The notes beneath the pieces were generated by a model. It was not told the DNA's origin. It saw only the letters and a list, made by a program, of their open reading frames with translations, and ran no database searches. From Circinella minor (Eukaryota > Mucoromycota > Mucoromycetes > Mucorales > Lichtheimiaceae), in the NCBI GenBank assembly GCA_016758965.1, contig JAEPRB010000001.1, forward strand, positions 372,001 through 436,000: a DNA stretch of 64,000 nt, read 5' to 3'. The translations under genes and the position numbers were made by a program. Shown piece after piece: positions 39,186-50,864 of the stretch (the first letter of the stretch is position 1; every line of letters starts with the position of its first letter).

Positions 39186-39835
39186 ATGGAGACTATATGG
39201 GAATGGGCGACATGTATCAAATTGTATTTAACAGATCCACAATCGCCTTGTATCAATGTCCAGGATATAAAAAAATGGTACACAGCAGACACTTTTTTTT
39301 TTTTTACTTTTTGATGGATTGTATTCTAAAATTTTACTAACCAATGATTGATAATTCAAAAATTAACCTTTCCATTATCAATGGCGTTGAATGTTACAAG
39401 TTCTCCTTTATCGATATGGTTTGTTTTAATATACATTGCACACGTTCACCAAAAGATACTTTTATAGAAACAAAATATTTCAGCAACACGTGACATTCTT
39501 TGATGATGGTATCATTAGTGAAGGTGTTGTCAATCAGATTGATGGGAGAACGCACGAGCAAAAACTATGCAATAGTAAAGACAATTTATTCCGGTCTTCC
39601 AGAGGTGCTGATAAAACGTGCTCGAAGAAAACAACATAGGTTATTAAAAAACATACTTGTGGATAATCGTCCATCTCATCCACAACATCTAAAAATTTTA
39701 GAAGACAATTGCAAAACAAGGCCTCCGTATACTGCATTTTCTTTGGTATCACTGTTGATCAAAAGGTCCCCTCCCGACAGCAAAATTGAAAAAAGGGCAC
39801 ATTCAATCATTAGGGGGAAAATCTTTACATATTGA
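39186..39835 (+). pseudogene. unrecognised coding-like fragments
   Basis: Two protein-like stretches on the plus strand. The first, from ATG 39186 to a stop at 39353, begins METIWEWATCIKLYLTDPQS and continues CINVQDIKKWYTAD. The second includes FSFIDMVCFNIHCTRSPKDT, a TGA at about 39490, then GLPEVLIKRARRKQHRLL and LKILEDNC up to 39835. Composition is more protein-like than neighbouring AT-driven frames, but frames are interrupted and no family is recognised. It may be the remains of a captured or transposon-borne gene. Confidence 0.3.
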
Positions 39836-40814
39836 AATTAATTTTACCATGATATGCTTATCATAGAGGCGATATACTGTAGTGTGCTATAACGACTGGA
39901 ATGGCCATTAATAAATTTTAACGCATTCGATACAACCTCGACTTTCAAATATTCTTTACAGTACTATTAGAACTCATTATAATCAATATTCGGGAAGATC
40001 AAGTTTGAATTTATCTACTGATTTTGAGCAATATACACGAAAGCTTAAAAAGAACCTATCATCATACTTGTTGTTTTGGATACTGTTGTATGTATATAAT
40101 AATTCTTTTCGACCTATTTGAATATTATCTACTATATTCATAACTTTGATGATGGAATCAACAGTATAATTAATTAGCTTATATTAACTCTCGATCGAGG
40201 TTAGGTTAAAGTTTCTACTATAATGATAATGAATTCAATAGGAGACAACAATATTATGATATCACTCTCGAGTCTACGTATATCCTCAAAAAAACATTTC
40301 TGGTACTTACTTTAGTAGTAAAGTCACGACGAAGCCTAAGCTCATCTCTTTTTATTTTGCTAATGATGTAACATATGTATTATAGTATAACGCATTAGTT
40401 TATCATTTGTTTAGTACGTATGACAGTCGCTAACATTTTTTTCATTCTCTTTTTACGTATCTTTATGGTTCAACGTGTAGTTTGAATATTTCTGTGGTAT
40501 ATCAATAGAAGCATTTCTTTAAAAGTACTTGAAGCCAAACTTTGATTTTGAAGTATTATGCATCTTGGTTGCAAAAAGGCTCAACCCATATAAATAGCTA
40601 ACAAAGCCAAAAAAATCTTTTCATCTCCTTCTCGCTTTTACGTATCACTTTTCTATTTCCATGGTATTATAACTTGACCTGGAGTCACTATAGACTTGGA
40701 CTTAATCTATAGCATCGACAATTTGCTAATGATCGATGTTGGTCGGTGAAAAAAAATGATAATGCGGCAAGTGGATGTAATGGATATTAAAGAGTGAATT
40801 GTTGAAGAGAGTGT

Positions 40815-41060
40815 TTATCGACTAAATAACATCCTTTTTCCCATGTTTCGGTTCTGTATTTTTGTAGAAATGGGGTATTTACGGCTTACTTTACAGAAAG
40901 CAGCTACATCACTTCGGATCCTGGAAACAGTAAATACAAGTACAATGGGTATCTCTTTGTGTTCGAAATACATCTGCTGGCAATAAGTAATAACCCGGAA
41001 CATAAAATCCATGATTATGGTGTACTGCACTTCTACGATACGTAATAGGAATTGTCGCAT
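40815..41060 (-). pseudogene. PD-(D/E)XK nuclease-like fragment
   Basis: 81 codons, MRQFLLRIVEVQYTIIMDF then MFRVITYCQQMYFEHKEIPI and VLVFTV. The pattern of a strand ending in ExQ (VEVQ), a helix, then a strand of the form PIVLVF is seen in Rpn-like PD-(D/E)XK proteins common in mobile DNA. The N-terminal part with the first catalytic Asp is not visible in frame. The assignment is an inference from pattern only. Confidence 0.35.
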
Positions 41061-41640
41061 CTTTTTGTTCTACTCATACATAGACAACATCAGAGATCTT
41101 ACTATTTGACCATTGGGTCCGGGATCTAATCAATAACAATTAATTTTACTGTAAACAGTAAATTAATTTTATTATTATTATTAGATGTCAAGCTTAAAAA
41201 ATATTCTTTTTAAGGGCGTCGACATACTTCCTAGCCTGGGGTTTCTTAAACTTAATGTTTGAGATTATTTATGATAGTTGAGATTTTATTTTTAAATAAT
41301 TTTTATCAAAATATAATGACTTATATTTTATTTATTTTTGATAAAATTTTATTTATAGATTTTTAATTATTTCTTATTTTATTATAAACATAATATTAAG
41401 ATAATATATATATAATATGCCTCGGGAACGGAACGTAGCTACCCTTAGCTTTATCACATATGTTAGAGGAGTTGAAGTTTCCAATTCATGGTATTTCCTG
41501 TTCTCCAGGTATTTGTTGCCTGGAATTTTTTAGTAGTGTCAAATTTTGACATGCTACTTATAAAAAAAAAGAAAACTTTATTAGCAAAAGCAACTTATAC
41601 TACGACACAAAAAAAAGGGGCATAAGACTGAGTAAAAAAA

Positions 41641-41791
41641 CGTTAGCTTTGAACGTACCTGCTACGATGCAGAAAGTGTCTTTTGGGGTTCCAGGGGAGG
41701 GGAACCCCGTGCGACGACCACCGCCAAATGACCCAGCAGAGCGAAGCGTAGAGAGTTCCTCATCAGTCAAGTAAAGCGGGACAGGGTGAAC
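41641..41791 (-). repeat. GC-rich dispersed repeat, copy 2 (inverted)
   Basis: Its reverse complement is collinear with copy 1 at 35641-35795. Both have a CGCTTT.CT.GACTGA-like block, then CGCTTCG, then TGGGTCATTT/GTGTCATTT, then a G/C palindrome (GGGGTTCC...GGAACCCC here), then TTCAAAGCTA. The arms diverge, so it is an old copy. Confidence 0.6.
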
Positions 41792-44029
41792 TTATAAAAG
41801 AAAAAGGTTTAGTCAAAAAGCTGAAACAAAAAGTTATTCTTTTTTTTTTTTTGTTCCCGTAGTCAAAGTTTTTTTTATCACAAACCTTAGACTTGTGTCT
41901 ACTAATGGTGCAGCTCATTTTAAATAGCCTAGCTTCAAATTATATCTAGATATCTAGAAATGAACAATAGTAAAATATAATTAAAACCAAGAAAATGATT
42001 GAATAGCATTTAAAATATTTTATAGATAATAAAGCGTTATCATATATATTTACTGCTGTTTTTTTCTTTGTACGTATACATTGCTCCTACGTATTTTTCA
42101 TATAATATTGTTTTTCCTTTTGCACCCATTGTTGTTTTAGATGCTATAAGTGTAATCACATCACCATTATGGATGAGTACATATAATTATACAGAGCATT
42201 CCATGCTATACTTTAAAATTGAATATAAAAGCACGAATTTAAATAATATTAATCGATTTACCCACATTTTATCTATCGTTACTTTTTCTATTCATGGAAA
42301 AAGCCGTAACTTACATGAAAAAAACTTCTTGTCGACCAACAAGACAGGCATCTGAAAAGAATACACGACTATCATAGTTATACAAGAATGATGAAAAGAC
42401 TTTATCCACGTTTTTCAAATCAACATAATATCTGAACGTGAAAGAGTGCCAAATCGCTCGACCTTTTGGTGCTTACGAACGTGTAAAATCCTTATATTGC
42501 TCCTATTTTAACTTGACCACTTCATCTTGCTCCACGTTTGAGGTCAGTGGTGAAAAGAGTAAGGTATATAACCGAAAAGAACTTGTAAATAAAATGGGGG
42601 GGGGGTTCATAAAGTTATATTTTATTAAGATAAAAAGTTGGGTATTAAGTGAATAAAAAAAAAAAGGAGGGAAAATGATGGAAAGGAAAGGAAAATAAGA
42701 ACAATAGAAATACATTTTATTTTATGCACCACTGACTTTAAAAAAAGGGGTAAAAAACAAGCATCCCAAGAAATCTATTCGATGAACCTGGATTAAGAAC
42801 AATCGCTATCGTGGATCAGGTCATATTTGTTCATTGACAATTCTCAATATAGACAAGAATTGGGAACCACAGAATTCAAAGGAAAGTCCAGGAATTGCTA
42901 ACCATATATTGTTTTTAGTAGTAAATAGCTCAACTAGTACAAGCTATTTGAGAATGATGATACATCATAGAAAATAAAAATGAAAATAATAATAAAAAAA
43001 TTTCGTGTCTCTTACTGTATTCCTTTTTTTATTACGTTAAGCACGCACAAAACATTTGTTTCTTTGCTACTCTTATGTGCATTTTTATTGACTTACTTGT
43101 TATTTTATGTATATATCATTAACCAATATAAAGATCTTGTAATATAACTTGAGCCCAACTATTTTATTATCATATATTTATTATACTTACTGTGTGATGT
43201 CATTGATTACTATTAATAATATATACAATGGATGCAGTGTATATATAAATAACTACTGACTATTTATTTGTATGTATTATAGTACGACGACATGGTGTAA
43301 TAAATCTCTGATACTTTTATTATACCTATGATATAAAGAGAACTATACATATATATATGTAGCATCCCAAACAAACATTTTATTATAGCAATACTAAACT
43401 TACTTTATTGCTATATTGTTGTTATTTTAGGTAAAGAACAGTTTTTCTGGTAAGAAATACAAGATTGATAGTATACTAGATTATAACATCTAGTAGATAG
43501 AGCTTGGTTGTAATATATATTAGTACCGTGGTACGTACTCATATGGGTTCCTTACAACCGAGTTCTATCTACCGAGTACAATGGTACTTATATATATATA
43601 TATATATTGCAACGAGGTTCTTACTATCAAATACCAATATATACCAGATTCTTAACAACGTGTTTCTTCTGTAAAAAAAAATAATCATGGAAATTAAGAG
43701 CAGCATTTATACAAGTAATATATAAGTTCGAACGTATAAGGATGTATATTATGAGATAAAATAATTCATTCCTGTTTTTGCAATTATTGTAGTAACTTAC
43801 CAAATAGTTTTACCTGCATAAACATTTATATTTCTGCAGCACATAATTATGTAATGTGTGTTATAAATAGTTAGTATATGGTAAACATACTAAGATAAAT
43901 ATATTGAGAATACAGAGAGGGATAAAAGATAAACAATAATTATAGTAAATAAGAAGATAGTTAAATAAAGAAAAACATAATATATAAGATAAAAAAGAAG
44001 AAGAAGAAAAGGATGGTTATATCAATTAT
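41792..44029. other. gene-free AT-rich region
   Basis: Open frames at 42068-42355 and 42438-42656 (plus) have no recognisable motif. It contains a G10 run near 42597 and a long imperfect hairpin at 43493-43572, listed separately. Confidence 0.5.
43493..43572. repeat. imperfect 21-bp-arm hairpin
   Basis: The arm at 43493-43513 and the arm at 43552-43572 are inverted copies with two mismatches. The 38-base loop itself contains a nested GTACCGTGGTAC palindrome. It could be a small MITE end pair or a structured RNA. No function inferred. Confidence 0.5.
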
Positions 44030-46744
44030 TCAGTTTGAGTAGTAGTAAGGTCAGTAAAATCATCATCACTATCAATTTCTATTATATTATTATTCATATT
44101 TTCATCACCCATACTGTCTTGCGATACCATCTTCAATATTGTCATTATCTTCTTCCGTCGAATTTTGTAATTCAGAATCAGTGAGGAAGTTACTCAACAT
44201 CTGAAACTGAGTATACCACCATTCTTCGGTGTCATCCAGCTTTCTATTTAATAATAAAACCTCCGCCTTCTTCTTGAAAAGATTTCGTTTGTTTTTCGTT
44301 TAACAAGTTAAGTGCAGATTTCAATAAATGAACTGCCCTAGCACCGAAATCAAGTACCGATTTTGCTTCATTCTAAGTATAAAAATAACAACAACATAGT
44401 ATGTATATTATACGTCGTATTTATGTTTAGTTACATACATATGTACGCTTTCTATATAATTATATATATTCCATAACAATATATTGCTTACTACCTTAAG
44501 AATCCTGAACTCTTCATCGGCTCGTTGGTAATTATGATACTGGTCAAATGGATATATTTCGTGATGAAAAACATTACATTCCCTGCGGAATGTACTGTTT
44601 TCCATCAATATATCACGAACTTTCAAGTGTTCTGTAGCTAAATAATATATTGAAATAAAAAAAATAAACCGTTATTGATCAATGATAACCATTATAACTT
44701 TTCTTGGTTTGATCTGTGATCCTATAAATTATTTTATGTGTTATAAAGGTTTATACCTTCACCACGGATATCATTATATAGTTTCAATTCCCTTTCTACT
44801 CTTGCACGTGCAGCTTTTGACTGTTTATTGTATTGTTCAGCTCGTTGTAGACCTAAATGGATAATAGAAAAGAATTAATACTTTTTCATATTTACAATAT
44901 CAAAAAATAAATTATGTGGTCTTGTATAATATACCAATTTTTTGAACATGCAAAATCTCAAGAGTCCAGTCCTATTTTGCAACGGGAGCCTGTCTAAGGT
45001 TCTCTCCTTTGCTTGATGATAAGTACCGAGTTGAGGAATTTAGGCTGGGATCTTTTCTCCTCTTTGAACTTTTTCCATAGTTCTCCTAAGCGATCCATAC
45101 TATAATGTTCGAGTTTCTTACTTGCTTCTTCTTTAATGATAGCGGCACGAGCATATTTTGCCATTAAAGTTTTTCCTACATATAAGAACAAGTATAAATA
45201 TACGAATAAAGACGTATTATATATATAAATATATTTTATATATTAAATAGCTGATAAAAAAAAAATATACCTATATTTGCAACTTTTTCATTTTTAAACG
45301 TATTAAATGCACAAGTCAAAGTAAATTTACGGTGATTAGGACCTGCATATTTAGTTTGGGGAACGAATGGGTTAGTATAGGACCATAAACGCTCTAACCA
45401 TTCCCCCCCATCAGCCATTTCATAATTTGGAAGAAGCCGAGGGGGGGGGGTCTATCTGACATTGAGGTACATGATTATAAGCATGCCAGACAGAAACTGC
45501 CATTGGTATATCCTTTCACTCTGGAAGTGTCTACACGATTGGTACATTAATTGTTAACTAATTAAAATAACTATTTTTCTATACAAGTAATTAAAGTAGT
45601 TTACCTGCTGTAACGAAAGATTCAACTTGCATGAAACGTCATATAAGACTTTAACATATGTACCGTATCGTTGTTTAATTCGGTTCAAAATGCTAATGGG
45701 ATAGTCAAAACATGAATTTAAAGTATCAGTGGTGCAGTATTATAAAATAACAAAGTATATAGTTATAGTTATTAAACATAAACTTACGTTTATCCAGTAG
45801 TCATACTAACAAAAAAAAAGCAATGGAAACTTGTGCTGAGCAGATGTGGATCCAAAAACACCAGTCTTATCCTATTCTCCTTTAAACTTTTTCTGTTGGC
45901 CGCTCAAAGCTCTAAAGGATACACACGATTGTGTGGCTCGCTATGTATATATATCTATCTATGTATATTCATACATTTAAACATCAAACTTGAAATTGAA
46001 GATTAAATAATATAAAGCAAAAGCTTAATAAAAAAAAGAACATACCGAGTTTGTTTTTGCTTTGGATTTGTTTGGCTTGGCAACCCAATTTTTTTTTTTT
46101 TTTTTTTTTTTTTTTCAAATTATGATATTCCGGATTCAAAAGAGAATGACCAGAGTACATTTGGAACGTTTTTCAACCTGCGTAAGGAAATAAGTTGTCA
46201 TCGAGAACAACAAATTAATGGAGGTCAATTTTCATCATGGGTCTATAAAAAAAAAAAGTATTATATGCTTAGAATACAATCAAAAGATTTGTATGAAACT
46301 TCTTTAATAGACACTACCTCAAACATGCATGCAGGACAAATGTCTTTGGCAATGAGATCATAACTTTATTCAAGATGATGCTCACAAGAACCAATTTCAT
46401 TTTTAAATATATTGGGAGGGAAAGAATGGTTATTTGCTTGACGCGCCATAGAGATGACCTGTAATGGGTTCGGGAAATAGTCGTTCATCATCATACAAAT
46501 CATAACCACTCTCTTCATTATACAAAGTAGAAACAGTGACTTTTTTTTTTCATTGGAATCGGGGTGATGCTTGATGTTAATGAAGTTGCATCTTGTCTCT
46601 CAAGACAGCATGATATTGTCGTAATGGTGATCCTGATGGCGTTTTTATTTTTTTCGTTTTAAATACTTTACGGCTTCTTTTACCGGTAAGGACAATGATA
46701 CTCGATCTTGGAACACGTTTTATGAGTGAGCGCTTTCCTTTCAT
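44030..46744 (-). pseudogene. KDZ-superfamily transposase pseudogene
   Basis: A multi-exon relic of a Kyakuja-Dileera-Zisupton transposase. In minus-strand order: start at 46744 (MKGKRSLIKRVPRSS); a zinc-type segment DICPACMFE near 46319-46350; DKTGVFGS near 45835-45871; VLYDVSCKL near 45622-45652, carrying a conserved catalytic-type Asp; VPQCQ near 45480; and ADGGEWLERLWSY with PFVPQTK near 45355-45418, the hallmark DGE..ER.WS..TK block. C-terminal helical pieces follow at 45191-44994, 44860-44755 and 44626-44480, then an acidic tail to about 44030. Breaks: frame change at a G10 run (45441-45450), frame change near 45020, TAG near 44970, and further frame changes near 44290 and 44115. A T27 tract interrupts it at 46089. 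Confidence 0.72.
46089..46115. repeat. T27 homopolymer
   Basis: 27 consecutive T inside the KDZ transposase relic. Confidence 0.9.
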
Positions 46745-49006
46745 TTTTTTTTTTAATTTGTGTTAAACGTTGAACAAGCTAGAATACAACTTTTTTTTTT
46801 ATTTATTTATTATTTTTAAAAGGAGTATTGAGCAACAACAATCATGGCTTGTCATTGCCTAAAACGATCATTTCATGCGGATTCTAGTGAATTCCTGTGT
46901 TCCTAAAACCAGTTTTCAAAAAGTTTTTACTTGTTTTGGGAACCTTGTCGCGGAGCTTGGTTAGGTGGCGTGGATAGGAATGAATGTGATACATTTGTAC
47001 ATACATACATACATACATGAATGGTCATGAAAAAAAAATATATTTTTTCGTTTGAAATATAACGATAGTAGTTGGAAAGTGTCGATGCTTTGGATAGTAA
47101 TAATATAGAAGCTTGGATTTCGGTTACGTATTTTATTTTTGAATTAGGAGTAAATGATAAAACAAACACTTGTAATAGATACAGCATTTCTCATCCACTC
47201 TTTTATTTTAACTTAAAAAAAAAAGATGGATGTGGATAAAAGTAAAGCGTTTCTCACGTTGTAATAGATGTTTAAGACCAAATAAATAAATAAAAAACTA
47301 TTATTACTACGTACGTACGTATGATACACACATTTCATTTTTTTTTTTTTTTTTTTTTTTGAATTTCTATTCTCGTACCTGAATTTAATGCCATTAATTA
47401 TTTCTACGTATGATAATAAATTAGGGTAAATTTTTATCTGTTTTTTGCCTCTGACATAGAGTGTTCCGATAATTTCATTTCATCGTTCATCTCACAAATA
47501 ATAGTCAGTAATGAAGTATATTAAATTAACAGGGGCTTACTTTATAACTACGTGCGTAGTCATCAAAAGAATAATTACAATAGTATTACTCTACTTGTCA
47601 TTTATTTAAAGTAGTCTTTGGTAAATAGTGTAGGGATGTTTTTGCTTGTTTTAATAATAATACGTACGTAGGACACTCGAGTTTTGAAAATCTATCAAAA
47701 AAAAAAAAAAAAGGATCACATAGTGGTTTTGCAAAAGTTTACGTATAAACTAAAAATTGTTCTTTTAAATGTCTTACGTAATGTTTGCTTAGGGTCTTTC
47801 TATAGTAATCTTCCCCCCTCCAAAGTACAGAAATTTTTTTTCAACAAGTTAACGACTATGTCTGTTTTTTTTTCACACACACACACACATATATATATAT
47901 ATACATGGAATCCACCAGTGACCCAAAAATTGATCTACCATGCCAAGATGAAAAAGATAGCAGGTCTATCTAATAAACAACCCAGGAAAAATCATGTACT
48001 AGTCTCTAAAGGGTTCATTTGTAAATATAAATGTGATTATTATAACATATCCTTCACTACACTCTAACTCATCCATCACTCGTTAACCGGGTTTATTACT
48101 AGTATAAAAAATTCTGAACCCAGTAAGTAAGCAACTCATATTGTGGGATGATTTGACCTTTTTCTTCTTCAATTATATGATTAAATAACCCGAGTTACAC
48201 GTCCATTACTTGTTTATAACAAATGGAATATAGAATTTATTTGTCTAGACCACATTATGAAAACATGGGGATCTATCTATTTACTTATTGACCCAGATCT
48301 TATATAAGTTTAATGTCATTCTATATCTAAAAAAGAAGAAAGCCGGTAATAATTTTGTGGCTGATGGTAAATATAGAAAAAGAGTAAAGTGGCCCTGATC
48401 CAAATCCCTACGTAATTATATAAAAAAAGGAATAATCAATCCAAAAATAAAACTTGGTACCTAAGTAAAGAAAAAAAAAAGGTATATTGTACTACAACAA
48501 ACAATAACTTGAAATATATATATATATAAAAAGGAGGATTAGAGAGAGAAGGAGGAGGGGGGGGGGAAGGTGCTAATATATATGGATATAAACATTCCTT
48601 TTAATTACAAATCTCAACAAAACTACGTAAAAAACAAAAAGGTAATATTCTACGGGAATAAAAGTGAATTATCAAAAAGTTTATAAGGATCACTTTTTTA
48701 CTAATAATAAATAAAAAAAAGCTGTTCGGTGTCTATCTTCCACAATATATAACATATTTTTTTTTTAAACTTTTTTAACTTCTTTAATTCAAAATAGATA
48801 ACAAGTCCGCAATACAAGTATTATACACGTGTTGCAATATTTAGTATCCGAGTAAAATTTGATTGAAATATTATTTACATGATTATTTAAGAACAAAAAA
48901 CGATGTGTAAAAGGGAGTAGGAGACAAGGGTATCAATTTTTTTTTTTTTTTTTTTTTTTACATAGTAAGTAAAATGAAGGGATACAATAATAAGAGATAT
49001 TTTTTT
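46745..49006. other. gene-free AT-rich region with simple repeats
   Basis: Contains CATA repeats near 46999-47018, ACGTACGT repeats near 47308-47320 and 47661-47670, T-runs near 47337-47360 and 48938-48959, a (CA)n(TA)n tract near 47875-47903, and a G-rich run near 48553-48567. The 127-codon frame at 47684-48067 is AT-driven and crosses the microsatellite, so it is not called. Confidence 0.55.
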
Positions 49007-49408
49007 TTATCGTTGATTATTATATCGTAACATGGCAAGGGGTACTTCATCATCTTCTTGGTCTTGTTTTAATTCTTGTCTTAATTTTTTTAACATATTT
49101 CGTAAATGAACAGTATTTCTTAAATCATCTGAACTACGACAATGAAGTTTTATACGAGTTACCCATAATATTCTTTCTTGTTCTTGCCATGATACTATTG
49201 TCTTTTTAGAATGAGTTTTATTATGATGATTATGGTTATTCGCAGTAGTAGTAGTAGTAGTATGTCGATGATAATATTTATTAAGTTGTTGTGTTGATTG
49301 TTGTTGCTGTTGCCGTTGTTGTCGTTGTCGACGATGTTTACTTGGTGGTGCAATAGTAGCAACGATTGTTCTTGAAGAAAGTATTTTTGACCATAAATTA
49401 TCTAACAT
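49007..49408 (-). CDS. hypothetical low-complexity protein, 133 aa
   Basis: A single-exon frame of 133 residues. Seen: a short N-terminal helix MLDNLWSKILSSRTIVATIA, a basic Gln/Arg-rich tract, a Thr/His/Asn tract (HTTTTTTANNHNHHNK), and a more ordinary C-terminal helix-rich part (IVSWQEQERILWVTRIKLHC, then LRNMLKKLRQELKQDQEDDE). The C-terminal part is not low complexity, which argues for a real gene. No family recognised. It is divergent from PET117 with about 300 bases between the starts, which include T/A tracts. Confidence 0.55.
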   Translation of the reverse strand: MLDNLWSKILSSRTIVATIAPPSKHRRQRQQRQQQQQSTQQLNKYYHRHTTTTTTANNHNHHNKTHSKKTIVSWQEQERILWVTRIKLHCRSSDDLRNTVHLRNMLKKLRQELKQDQEDDEVPLAMLRYNNQR

Positions 49409-49712
49409 TTATAAATGAATTATATAATCAAAAAAAGAAAAGAAAGAAAAAGAAGAACTGAAAAAAAAAAAAAAAAAAACGTTTTGACTTTTTTGATGCA
49501 AGACGTTATAAAGAATCTAAAATAAGTAATAGTAAATGTTTTTTTTTACAGGTGGCCGGAGTCAAAAGAAAGGAAGGAAAAGAAACCCAAAGTTGAAGTT
49601 TCCAAGTTTCCCTACTTTAAAGAAATAAGTGGAGGTCAAAGCGGGAATCCCCACCCCCCCCCTTGTTTCTTCTCTTTTCTATTGTTTATATTTAAAGTTT
49701 TTTTTTTTCATA

Positions 49713-50053
49713 ATGTCGACAAAAGCAAAATTAACATTGGGTGGTTCTATTGTATTTTGTATTGGTACTGTATATGGTGTCCATTATTTACAACGATTCG
49801 AAAAAGAGGTAAAAAAAAACTATTGTCCATTAGTGAATGAAAGCACTCCCGTTTTTTTTTAACATATACTTTTTTTTTTGATTAGTTAATGAGAAAAGGC
49901 ATTGAAAAAGACGATGAAAGAAGAAGAAAATTAAAACAACGTGAAGAAAATATGCGTGAGTTAGAAGAACAACAAGCATTACATCAAGAATTATTAAAAA
50001 CACAAAAAGTATCCAAAGCACCTTCTAGTGAACCAGCAACAGATGATGATTAA
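49713..50053 (+). CDS. PET117: Pet117-like cytochrome c oxidase assembly protein
   Basis: Small inner-mitochondrial-membrane factor for cytochrome oxidase assembly (heme a pathway, with Cox15 in yeast). Exons 49713-49808 and 49886-50053 give 87 residues. Seen: MSTKAKLTLGGSIVFCIGTV, then YGVHYLQRFEKE, the conserved Pet117 start with a single membrane segment at about residues 8-27, followed by a charged coiled helix (GIEKDDERRRKLKQREEN). Length and layout match the family. It is convergent with the eS31 fusion gene, 119 bases apart. Confidence 0.9.
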
Positions 50054-50172
50054 AAAAAGAAAGAGAGAAAAAAAAAACAATCTTTTTTTATTTATTTAAA
50101 AATAAAAATAAAACCTATTTATTTTTTCTTCCCCTTCAAGGAACTAAAAAGATGTCAAATTGATCTTTGCAT

Positions 50173-50864
50173 TTAAGCAGATTCACCCTATTATTATTAT
50201 AAAAATGGATTTTTTTTTGTTAATATAAAAATATATCAAATAAGCCACTAAAGATTCCAATTTCTTATTTTTCCTTTTTACACATTTTTAAAAAAATAAT
50301 AATAATACGTTACCTGCTTGAAGACATAAGTCAAGTGGCACTTGCCACAGTATTGACGGTCCTTGTGCCAAGCCATGAAGACACCAGCACCACAGGTGGC
50401 ATTGGGACATTCACGACGGAGACGGGTAATCTTACCAGATTCGTCAACCTTGTAAAACTTCAAGATAGCAAGTTTAACCTTCTTGTGCTTGTGCTTGATC
50501 TTCTTGGGAGTAGTATAAGTTTTCTTCTTCTTCTTCTTACCACCACCCAAAAGTTCAGCGTTCAAGTGAAGGGTGTTGTTGGATTCGACACCGTAAACGG
50601 AGAGTTCACCATCAACCAAGTTCTTACCGGCAAAAGACAAAAGCTGAGCGTCGGCAGGGATGCCTAATAAATATATAATTTATTTCGTTAAAGTGGATTC
50701 TATATATATATATATATATACACTATGTTCCATTCAATTAATAAATGTAAATAATTTTTACCTTCGCGTTCAGCGATCATGCTCTTGACAGCAGAGACAG
50801 AGGACGAACCGGTAACGTCCAAAGCGAGGGTGTTTCCTTGAAGAGACTTGACAAAAATTTGCAT
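50173..50864 (-). CDS. RPS31: ubiquitin-like / ribosomal protein eS31 (S27a) fusion
   Basis: A fusion precursor that yields a ubiquitin-fold moiety and 40S protein eS31. Exons 50864-50762, 50663-50314 and 50187-50173 give 155 residues. The short third exon supplies GESA and a stop, which gives the usual family length; reading through instead would add a Tyr/Phe-rich tail. Seen: ubiquitin fold 1-76 ending LLGGG, a Lys-rich linker, then the eS31 zinc ribbon ([26 protein letters not shown]). Odd: the ubiquitin half is strongly diverged. The equivalents of Ile44, Val70, Arg72 and Arg74 are changed to Ser, Asn, Glu and Leu, Lys63 is Asn, and one residue is deleted near 54. Its VTG, GVE and LGG elements recall FUBI, the ubiquitin-like part of FAU/S30. 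Confidence 0.92.

Noticed and set aside
43720..43745. GTTCGAAC resembling a tRNA B box
   Set aside because: No A box, no cloverleaf and no acceptor stem could be found around it.
47684..48067. 127-codon plus-strand frame
   Set aside because: Runs through poly-A and a (CA)n(TA)n microsatellite; composition AT-driven; no motif.
50335..50667. 110-codon plus-strand frame opposite the eS31 fusion
   Set aside because: Antisense shadow of the conserved ribosomal exon.
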